This document shows, one piece after another, positions 13,301 through 22,600 of a stretch of DNA of 64,000 nucleotides. Origin of the DNA: Anarhynchus alexandrinus (lineage: Eukaryota > Chordata > Aves > Charadriiformes > Charadriidae); assembly GCA_008711295.1 (NCBI GenBank), contig VUYV01000020.1, positions 869,558 through 933,557 of the forward strand, written 5' to 3'. A program made the position numbers and the translations under genes. The first letter of the stretch is position 1, and the number at the start of each line of letters is the position of its first letter. The notes under the pieces were generated by a model that saw only the letters and a program-made list of their open reading frames with translations, made no database searches and was not told the DNA's origin.

Positions 13301-15116
13301 TTTATTTTATTGCAGTGGGATTTTCTTTGCTATTACCAAGAAGTACTGCTTTATTGGTTTCTAAAACCCCTGAAATTGCCTCTCTGAAAGAGTCCCTCCT
13401 GATCAGTTTCAGGCTAAAAAAGAAAGCTGGGGAAGCTGTGACATTTATACCACTTTGTCCTTCAATTATGGGATTTGAAAAAACTTGCAGTTTTTCAGGT
13501 TTTGCAAAAGAAATGGTGGTTTTGTTCTCTCCTAACCCAGTCCCAGCTTCCTGCAGTTAAGCAGCAATATCTTTTGTAAATGACATCTACAAAACCATTT
13601 GTACGCAGTTTTTGTGTGAAACTACAGCAGCAGGATGGTACTCACTGGGCAGCGGAGAGAATGTAGTGCATGGCAACGTCTCCAAACAAGACCATCAGAG
13701 GCTTCCGATCCTCCAGTTTACCCTAGGTGTAAAATACGCCAAACGCCTCAGTTAGAACATAACTATTTATTCCCATCTGCAAGTGAAATTAGGAGATCCA
13801 CAGCTGTCCTTCTACCTGAGGAAGGGCTTACAGTCCACAAATTATTTCAGTAAAAATCTGCCAAAAAAATCTAAGGTATTCCTGATCTCAAGAAATTTCC
13901 CCAAGCAATCCCACCGCAGGAACTTTAAACTGAAAAACTGATCCTGAGGCATTTAACTCTTCTTCCCTCCAGACTGGTTAGTTATGTAAAGGCAGCTGAT
14001 AAATACTCAGCTTCAACACTAAGCTACTTGTGAATGTGTGGGTCAAATCACTTGTTTAGATCCTGCTGCCATTGCTCTGAGCTGCCAGATGGCACAGCTG
14101 GTGACAATATTTCCCACTTCACCATTGTAGAAAGTGGGGAAAAAAGTTAATGGGGGTTCTCCAACTTCAAAACTGTGAGGAGAGACAGGCACAGAAGTTG
14201 GAGAGGGTTCCAACAGTTGCTGTACGTATTGCGCTGGCATGCCATTCACCCTAAATATCATTAATATAAGCAGCCAAATTTGAATTTTGTTTCTTAAATA
14301 AAAGGGCAAAGATATCGTAGCTCAATCTGAAGAATTATATAGGATAATAGGAGGAAAACAAAGGGGAGCCAGAGGAGCAGTGGAGGAAGAACTCACTTTC
14401 CTGCTGACAGCAATCAGGAGACACTCTGCTGCTCCTATTTGGAGCTCAGGTTCATTTAGGAGCAGACACAACATCTCCAAGAGCTTGCAGTTGTCTGCTG
14501 TGATGTGGCTCAGGGCCACCCAGTCAATGTAGCCAGCCAAGGTGTTGAGTGCTGCTATCCCCACGCGACAGTTTGCCTGGGCCTGTGAACAGAGAGGAGG
14601 CGAGAGGTCAGAGAGAAACACCAGTTCCCACCACCTAAAGGCATCCACTCTTGAAGAACAGTATCAGGAACTGCCCCAAGTGAGGTGGCAGCAGAAGGGT
14701 ACAAATCCCCACACTAAGGATGTCAGTTAAGGCCTGGGCATTTCTCCACTTGTGCCTCACTTCTTTCTTCTCCAGGAATTTGTATTATGGGTGAACAAAC
14801 CCATCTGCAAATGAGAACTGCAGGTAATAGGCTCCAAAGCCCAGGAGAAGCCTAGTTCTAAGCAACCTTAGTCTTAAGAAGGACTAATGCACTAACTCCC
14901 ACATAGCTCCACTCACCTTTGGTTCCTGAGCCAGATCGGTCTTCTGAAAAAGAAAACAAAAGATGGTAAGTGAGCGGCTACAGCACACACTTCCACCCAG
15001 CCACTGCTGGACAGGCTTATTCTCGAGAACGCAGCCAGAAGCAGATTCACAGAACAGCTCCCTACTGACAGAGGCTGCAACCCAGTCTCCCGTTCAGGAC
15101 ATCGCTGCAGCCATTA
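10321..15116. repeat. Large tandem duplication, copy B (probable duplicate allele)
   Basis: Second copy of the block at 5537-10319. It carries a 15 bp net insertion relative to copy A (12350-12365 replaces one base at 7568) and about a dozen or more visible substitutions. The two coding differences I noticed (ACT/ACC in exon 6 and AAG/AAA in exon 8) are synonymous. Right of 15116 the sequence runs on into unique XPO5 intron. Confidence 0.97.
10752..14943 (-). CDS. XPO5: Exportin-5 exons 6-12, copy B
   Basis: Exons at 14917-14943, 14397-14582, 13646-13722, 13098-13197, 11584-11667, 11063-11188 and 10752-10842 repeat the coding content of copy A with an identical protein product. This copy is the one contiguous with exons 1-5 on its right. 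Its exon 12 ends in phase 1, while the next exon leftward in the assembly is exon 6 of copy A, which expects phase 0. The gene as assembled cannot be spliced through both copies in frame. Confidence 0.95.
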
Positions 15117-16878
15117 TAACCACCTCCACAGCCCCCTGGCAGGTAAGACAACAGGACTTTCAATTGCAAGTTAAGCCACAATTTTCTTCTCATCCAAAAG
15201 ATGACAGTCCAGTCAGCAGGCATCAGGGAGACAGGGGACAAGAAGGAAAGGAACTTCAGTGCTTCCTGGAAGCTTCCAGGGAATAAACTTTTGACCTTTT
15301 AGAGCATCTTACATCCAAAAGCCAGACTCTGAAAGATGCTGTGGCTTTTGTGCGCTGAGATTGATGTCTGAAAAGGGTAAGGGATTTGTCCATGGTCAGA
15401 AAGGCAGCTGGAGAGAGCCAGGGCAAGAGCTTACAGCCTGACTCCCAGTTCCAAACACCTAACAGCATCAATGCACTGCTTGCACCATCTTTTTGACTAA
15501 TACAAACGAGCTCCTCAGACACTCAGGTCTGGTTTGTTTTTCAGATGCAAAGATATGACACGCATTTCTTTCTGCTGCAAGGTTTTGGTTTGGAAACCCT
15601 GTTCACCAATGTATTCACTGCAGTGATTTTAAGTTAATCTGGTTGTGTTCCAAACATTTAACAACTGAGCCACCATACCAGAACTGCATACTTATAAGCA
15701 CTGCAGATTATGGTCTTGGGGAACTGTCCATCATCTCCCCCAGTCTCAGCGTGCAGACACGTAACTGAACACCCAACCCTCAGAATTTACCCTGCGCACA
15801 AACATCCCAAAGTTCTGCTAACCTGTGGAGTGGTGAGGGCTTCTTGTTCCTGGGGTGATCCAACCTTGCCAATCAGAAAGATTCCACCGTTAGCAGAAGC
15901 AGCCACACTTCAGAGCCTCAAGCACTGCAATTCAAACCTTACCTGGAAATGCATTTCAACCAGACTACAAAATGCACCGGGGTCTCCCACCCACCACCAT
16001 GAACTGCACAGAGAACTGTCTGTTCTACAGGTGGCTTTGTTCAGCCTGTCAGTGCATCAGGAAAATGAACAGAAGTCAGGCAGGAGAGGGTTTTTCCTTG
16101 CCTCCCAGTTTCACATTTAGTGTAACTCTGGATTTTAATTCACAGAAAAAGAAAGAATAAGAGATACACCTAAGCAACTTATTTCTAGATTGGTTTCTCA
16201 ATTGTGGTTCACTCTCAAATCCACTTCCTTCTCACAGGAACAGACTGGGTTAGAGACTTGCCTTCACCGTCCACCTTGACCAACCTGCACATCTCTGACT
16301 CTAGGTAAGAATTCAGGAAAGAAGTCTCTTTACACAAAAAGGAAGAGAATTCCTCACCACAACTTGACAAAAAAAGGGCTTCCTGATCCGAGCTCTTGGA
16401 GAAAAGGACCAGAGAGGCCCAGATGCAATGCTGACACATCAGAACCTCATGTATTTTGGGGCATCACCACAAAGACATCACTACAGCATAAGAGGCCACA
16501 TGTGAGCCCAGGATGGCATCTCTTTCCCACTGTGTTACATAAACTACCCCAAATCTACCTGTTTCTGCCACAACCACACCTTCGTTTTGCTAAGCCATAC
16601 ACTCCTAGTGTCAGCGCAGCATTCCAACTGTACGAACGAGGCATACAACCACTCATGCCATTTACAATAGTAAATCCAAACTATCAACACTAACCCTGTC
16701 AACCTTGTGTGTTCAGTCTCCCTGATCAGCACCGGCTTCCCAGGCCACAGCAGATCCCTACCTCACAGCAACAGATTTCAGTCAGTTTCTGCACTTGCTT
16801 CCCCAACAACTTGCAAGTTGCACCCCAATTCCTAAACACCTCCAGCACTGACTGAACCCAAGGAAAGGAGACTCTTAC
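14944..16878 (-). other. XPO5: XPO5 intron 5
   Basis: About 1.9 kb between exon 5 (16879) and exon 6 of copy B (14943). The duplicated block ends at 15116; the rest is single copy. No conserved exon, repeat family or RNA gene was recognised. Confidence 0.6.
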
Positions 16879-19267
16879 CATGCGTCTGTACTTGTTGACA
16901 TTCTGCTGCAGGGTAGTTAGTAGGAAACTGAAGATCTTCTCCATGTTCTGGGTGAGGGTTTGCTGTATATCTCGTCGCCGCTGGGTAGGCAGAGTTTGAA
17001 AAGTCACCACATCCTCTGCCAAACGTAGGAGGATGAACATCACCAGTTCTGTTTGAGTTTCCTGGTGTCCCAAAATGAAATACACTCCATCAGCACAGTT
17101 CAAATATTGAAATTCCTAGAATCCACCTCAGAGATGTAGAAAGACAGTGAGCACGCATAAAGATACAAGTCACATCTCAGGGAAACAAGACAGGAGGATG
17201 GCCCTCTTTCTGCTGAAACCATCTCCTAGAATAACTTAAACTAGCAGACATGTTTAAGTGCATCGTCAGCCTGCCTCACTTGACCATCTGAGGCTTTCCT
17301 CAGGATGATGGAAGACTGAAATGCATACCATGAGCAAGCAGAAGAGAAGAGACAGGTGTGTTTCATACCCCTTGCTTGGAGAGGGTATCCAGCTCCTTTA
17401 GCATGTCAGGCCAGTGCTGAGGCCATTCACGCTTGATCATCTCCACCACAATGCGAGACAGAACATCCTTAATGTGACTTTCCTCTTCCAGAATACTTTG
17501 AGTTCCCTGTGATAGAAGAGGGGTGGAATTATACAGAACAGCAAACATCAGACATTTATAATTCTGACCTGGGAAGCACAGCGATTGCAAATATTCTAAA
17601 CTACACAAAATAATAACAACAAAACACAGCATTGGGCAGCTCTTCTTCCCAGCTACCTTGGATGACACCCCTACCCTCCCAAGTACCTATAGCTAGTGAA
17701 CTATGGGAAACAAATAGAATTTCCTCAAAAGGTCACTTGGTCACGAGAGCAATCACGATACAGAAAACATGACTAAGATACTTTAGTATTCTTGCAAGGG
17801 GTAAGAACATCCATATTTACTGAATTTCCTCCTAAAATACAAAGTACCTTAAATATCTCATCCAAGCCTCACAACTTCATGCCATGTGAGGTGACATGGT
17901 TAGTGACCTAACTACAAGACAGAGAAAATCACTGGAACAACCATGGATGCACAGCAAGAAAGTAATGAAATGCAGAACTGAATTCAGGTCCTCAGTGCTA
18001 ATTAACTGGAGGCTTTTCTCCTTTTGCTCCCACTTTTCCCAAGTGTGAGAATCATGTTTCAGAGAACAGTCTGGGGTAGAAGGTACTTACACTAGATATA
18101 AGGCCCATGACATTGTTCTTTAGATAAACTTTTTCTAGGCGAGGCATATTGTTCCAGCGGAACCTGTTCGAAAGAGTTTAAAAAAAGAAAAAGAGAGAAA
18201 CAAAAAGGACACCAAGTCAAAATATTTATAAAGATCTCTATTTGATTGCCCATGATGATGTCCATCTTTCCCTGGAGGTGTTCAAGGCCAGGCTGGACGT
18301 GGCCTTGGGCAACCTGGTCTAGTGGGAGGTGTCCCTGCCTATNAGAGACACTACAGCTCGCTGGCCCTGCCAGTGCCCAAGCCCTTAATGAAAGGGCTGA
18401 GTTAAAACTGCTGCTGGCAAATGGGCGTGCACCAGTGAGGTCAACAGACATGAGAAGCAGCAGCGAAAACACAAAGCATCAGGTCTGTAGAGGCGGCAGA
18501 GAGGAATCTCAGAACTGAACTAATACAAAGCCTCTTTGTTAGCATGAGACTAATGACAGAGAACGCTGCAAAGACATACTGATAACCCTGTGTGCTTATT
18601 TACATCTTGCAATGTCAATGTGTCTTAGAGCTCAGTGAATTAACCTTCCCAACCTGCCTGAAAGCCATTTTTGTCTTTCCTTCTTTTACAGAGGAGGAAA
18701 GAAACAGAGGAGGGGAGCAACTGTCCTTTGCTGCAGAAGAGACTCTCTGCGTCCTGAAAGCGCCTCCCTGAATCGGGAGGCGCTGGGACAGGAGCAGAGC
18801 CCCCACTCCAGCGTCTGGGTGGCAGCGGGCCGGCACCCTTCCCCGGCGCAGGGTCGGCGGGACGGGCTGCCTTACTTGACCACATGCTCCAGGATCTGCA
18901 GGCCGAAGTGCCGGACGATGGCCGTCTGCGTCTTCTCCGCCAGCTTCAGCCCGCAGGGCACGCAGATGGGACACTTCTCCTTGAACTCCTCGCAGAACTG
19001 GGAAAGGGCCGGGGATACGCACAGGCAGTTACAACACAGGTGCGGGCACCGGGCGGCCGCTAACGGGGGGACGGGGTGGGGTGGGGNCGGGGCCGCGCGG
19101 ACGGGGCACCCGCGTGGCCGGAGCCCGACGCCTCCTCTCCTCTCCCCGGCCCGGCCAGGTACCTTGAGCGCCTCCAGGCGGTAGCGCTGCGTGGAGGCCG
19201 GGTCCATGATCACCGTCACCGCCTTCACCAGCTGCTCGCAGAGGCTGCTCACCTGCTCAGCGGACAT
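16879..19267 (-). CDS. XPO5: Exportin-5, exons 1-5 (N-terminus, residues 1-207)
   Basis: Exportin-5 is the RanGTP-dependent importin-beta-family receptor that carries pre-miRNAs and other double-stranded RNAs from nucleus to cytoplasm. The start codon is at 19267-19265, inside a GCC-repeat Kozak context. Exons are 19163-19267, 18876-18997, 18091-18163, 17369-17506 and 16879-17061 (105, 122, 73, 138 and 183 nt), all GT-AG with matching phases. The N-terminus MSAEQVSSLCEQLVKAVTV and the following EEFKEKCPICVPCGL, REWPQHWPDM and RLAEDVVTFQTLPTQRRRD segments match the importin-beta N-terminal and XPO1-like domains of this family. The gene diverges from POLH with 340 bp between start codons. A single N lies in intron 1 (19087) and another in intron 3 or its flanking repeat (18343), so intron lengths are uncertain. 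Confidence 0.97.
18255..18342 (+). mobile_element. CR1 LINE 3' fragment, cut off by a gap
   Basis: The stretch reading ggaggtgttcaaggccagg and then ctggtctagtgggaggtgtc is typical of the 3' part of avian CR1 elements. The expected continuation (the ggttggaactag segment and the ATTCTATG tail) is missing because the sequence stops at the N at 18343. What follows the N is not CR1. The element lies between XPO5 exons 2 and 3. Confidence 0.85.
18343..18343. other. Assembly gap (single N) inside a CR1 element
   Basis: A single N interrupts a CR1 3' end in an XPO5 intron. The truncated repeat shows that bases are missing here, so the N stands for more than one base. Confidence 0.75.
19087..19087. 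other. Assembly gap (single N) in GC-rich XPO5 intron 1
   Basis: A single N lies in a G-rich stretch (ggggtggggncgggg) between XPO5 exons 1 and 2. The missing length cannot be judged from the sequence; coding exons on both sides are intact. Confidence 0.6.
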
Positions 19268-19607
19268 GGCGGCGGCGGCGGCGGGCCCGCGCCACCGGCC
19301 ACCGACAGGCGAAAGGAGGGGGTGGGGGGGGCGGCCGCCGCGCGGCGCACGCGCGGCACCACAGCGGCTCGGCGCATGCGCGGTGGTGGCGGGGTGGGGG
19401 GGGAGGAGCTGGCGGGGAAAGCGCATGCGCCGCGCACCGTCGCGGCGTGCACTCGCCTTCCTGGAGAACTACAACTCCCGGCGTGCCCCGCGCGCGGACT
19501 ACGGCTCCCGGGAGGCGGCGGGGCGGGGGCGGGGCAGGCGGTCGGTCAGTCGGGCGGGAGACGGCGGCGGTGCCGGCACCGCTGCCGTTGTGTGTGTGTG
19601 GTGGGGA
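19268..19607. promoter_or_regulatory. Bidirectional CpG-island promoter of XPO5 and POLH
   Basis: The 340 bp between the divergent XPO5 and POLH start codons is very GC- and CpG-rich and lacks a TATA box. It holds two perfect NRF1-type palindromes GCGCATGCGC (19372-19381 and 19421-19430) and a near match GCGCACGCGC (19345-19354). A ZNF143/THAP11-like ACTACAACTCCC motif lies at 19468-19479, followed by a weaker ACTACGGCTCCC copy near 19498. GC boxes of the Sp1 kind are frequent near POLH. These are motif matches; transcription start sites are not visible. Confidence 0.8.
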
Positions 19608-22600
19608 ATGTCGCGGGGACGGGAGCGCGTGGTGGCCCTGGTGGACATGGACTGCTTCTTCATGCAGGTGGAGCAGCGCCTCGACCCGCAGCTGCGCGGC
19701 CGCCCCTGCGCCGTGGTGCAGTACACCGAGTGGCAGGGCGGCGGGTAGGTTGCCGGTGGCGGCCCCGGCCGAGGCCCCTCGCACCCATCCCCGCGGGGCC
19801 GTGGCGGCCCCGCACACACAACCCCCCCCCTCCCCTCCGGCTCCGTGTGTCTTTGCAGGATCATCGCGGTGAGCTACGAGGCGCGCGCCTTCGGCGTGTC
19901 CCGCGGCATGTGGGCGACGGAGGCGCGGGCGCTGTGCCCCGAGCTGGCCCTGGCGCGCGTGCCCCAGGCGCGGGGCAAGGCCGACCTCACCCGGTGAGCG
20001 GGGACGGGGAGCGGGACGGGGGACGGGGGGACGGAGGGGGGACGGGACACCCCCCCCCCGCCTTACGCGGGGCGGCGCCTGAGGCTGTGCCTGCCGCCCG
20101 GCAGGTACCGGGAGGCCAGCGTGGAGGTGATGCAGGTGCTGTCGCGCTTCGCCGCCATCGAGCGGGCCAGCATCGACGAGGCGTACCTGGACCTGACGGG
20201 CAGCGCGCGGGAGCGGCTGCGGGCCCTGCGGGGGCAGCCCCTGGCCGCCGCCCTCCTGCCCACCACCTTCGTGCAGGGGCTGTCCGAAGAGCCCGGGCCC
20301 CAGCCCGGCGGGAAGGGTACGCACCCACCCGGTCGGTTCCCCGGGTGGTCCCGCGGGGCTTCGGCCGATGGGGCCGGCGCTTTGCATACCGCGGCGGGGC
20401 GGCTCTAACGGCTTCGCTTGGAGGCTGCGCAACGCAGCGGGAAAGGATCCCAGTGCTGCTGGTCCTCTCCCGCTCCATCAGTAACACGCCCCGTACATTG
20501 ACAGAGGTAGAGGGTGGGCTGCTTTATCCCCTCCCCTCCCCGAAGCAAGAACATGGTAAAGGGGGGATCTGTGTTTTCCCCAATGAACAACTTTTAAGGT
20601 GCCCGCTTCTCGTCCTTGCTGTTGGCACGCAGTTACAGAAGCGTGGGGCTGTTCGCTGGGGCTCGCTGATGTTACCGACCCCTTTGCTGGGCTCAGCAAG
20701 AAATGCCCACGTTGATGCCCTTTGTGTCCCTTTTGTAGAGGAGCTGCGGCAACGTGGCTTGCATGAGTGGCTGTCGTCGCTGTCTTTCGACAACCCTGAT
20801 TGTCCTGACCTACAGCTGACTATGGGGGCAGTAATTGTGGAAGAAATGAGGGTTGCTGTAGAAGCAGCCACCGGATTCAGGTGTTCAGCCGGGATTTCGC
20901 ACAACAAGGTACATGCGTATGTAACACATCAGCCTGATTTCTTCTGGGTAGCAGAGTCAGCATGTGCTGTAGACACTCTCCTATGCAGTCTTCCAAGTCT
21001 CCCGTAGAAGATGAGCTGAGTGGGGGAATGCAGCCATGTGGGAGAACACCTTCGGGGACATTATAAGACATTTGGGAAGGGGAGGAATTTCTTTCCCAGA
21101 GATGTGGCCTATGCAGTCAGCACTCAATTAATTTACTGCTTGGGTTCCTGGTGTACTGTAATGTGTTAGCTCATGAGGAAGAAAAGGGTATTTAGTCCCC
21201 CTCAGAGAGTTTTCTTCAGGGAAAAAATGAGAGCTTAAAGCAGGAAACGTCCACCTTGAGTTTTAGGCAACAGTGGCTGTAGCCAGGGAATAGTTTTTAC
21301 TGACACAGCAACTTGGAGGAAGAAGAATACTGGTTTGGGGCACTGAGGTGAGTCGGGTTGCTTTTCCTCTTTCGGTCAATCAGTGTTTACCCCTGCTGGC
21401 CGCGCTTTGGGTGATGCTCAGCCAGCTGCTGAGAGCAGTCACCAGAGCACTTCGTGCATGACAGCAGTTGCAGAAACAAACGGACTTTGATGCTGCAGCT
21501 ACAGAGAGTTTCCTGCTGAGTGAAATGCAGGGTGGTTTACTGAGAGCATCTAGCACTTGTTTCAGCCTTTGCAGAAAAGGTTTGTACCTACAGAGGTGAG
21601 GTGGCTGTGGAGGCACTGTAGTGTGTTCTGCACAGCTATGTGTAGGCTATTGACCTGGTAATCTCTGCATTCTGCTTGCTTATATAGATACACAGTTCTT
21701 CAGGGATAGCAGAGTGCACCATAATTTCCTTGCTCCCTTTAAAACAAACAAAAAAATAAAAATGGTGGCATAGAAACTTCATGGAAGCTGAGAGAAGCTG
21801 CTAGGGATATCAGGGATGTTCTGTTATTCATGGTTAAGCAGAGCAAAAAGGCAAGTTGAACATCCATCCCTTCCACTGGAGATTTCTATACCAGTGATGA
21901 TCTTCAGTTAGCTCATTTCTGCCTCACAGTCTGCTCTAGTTTCAAGGTGAGCTGGTGCAGAACTAGCTCTGGTACCTGTGTGCAGCTGGTAATAATTCCA
22001 GTTGTTTCTGCATCAGTCTAGATGAAACGTATCTCCCTTAAGATCCAAAGAATGCATTTTGTCTATTCTTTTCTTATTTTGGTCAGAGCCTGCATTTTTA
22101 AAGTCATAGCTGTACAGATAAGCCCCTTTTGCAAAGGCTGAAACAAGTGCTAGGTGCTCTCAGTAAACCACCCTCCATTTCACTCAGCAGGAAACCCTCT
22201 ATAGCTGCAGCATCAAAGTCCAGTTGTTTCTGCAACTGCTGTCATGCACAAAGTGCTCCTGCGGCTGCTCTCAGCAGCTGGCTGAGCATCACCCAAAGCA
22301 CAGCCAGCAGGGGTAAAGATTGATTGACCAGAAAGAGGAAAAGCAACCCGACTCACCTCAGTGCCCCAAACCAGTATTCTTCTTCCTCCAAGTTGCTGTG
22401 TCAGTAAAAACTATTCCCTGGCTACAGCCACTGCCTAAAACTCAAGGTGAAGGTTTCTTGCTTTAAGCTCAGGGTTTTTCAAAAGAAAACTCTCCTGAGG
22501 CACTTTTCTTCCTAGTGAGCTAACTTGTTAGAATGCACCAGGAACACAGCCGATAAATGAGACTGAATAATTGAATGAGCTATTTGGAAGCACCTGGAGG

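Larger units (their letters stand above)
18760..20420. other. CpG island spanning XPO5 exons 1-2 and POLH exons 1-3
   Basis: GC content and CpG frequency rise sharply from about 18760 and fall after about 20420. Long apparent open frames in every phase here (up to more than 600 codons) come from the scarcity of AT-rich stop codons and are not genes. Confidence 0.7.

Noticed and set aside
5537..15116. A genuine tandem duplication creating an enlarged XPO5
   Set aside because: The junction falls exactly on an N, the copies differ only at allele level, and the exon phases do not permit in-frame use of both copies.
19076..21007. A 643-codon open frame on the plus strand and a 391-codon frame on the minus strand (19257-20432)
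   Set aside because: They run through the CpG island and across POLH exon-intron borders. Their translations are Arg/Gly/Pro/Ala-rich with no domain; only the parts that coincide with POLH exons are conserved.
21380..22323. Two related small proteins on opposite strands (78 and 64 residues)
   Set aside because: Their similarity is fully explained by the DNA inverted repeat. There is no splice, start or domain support.
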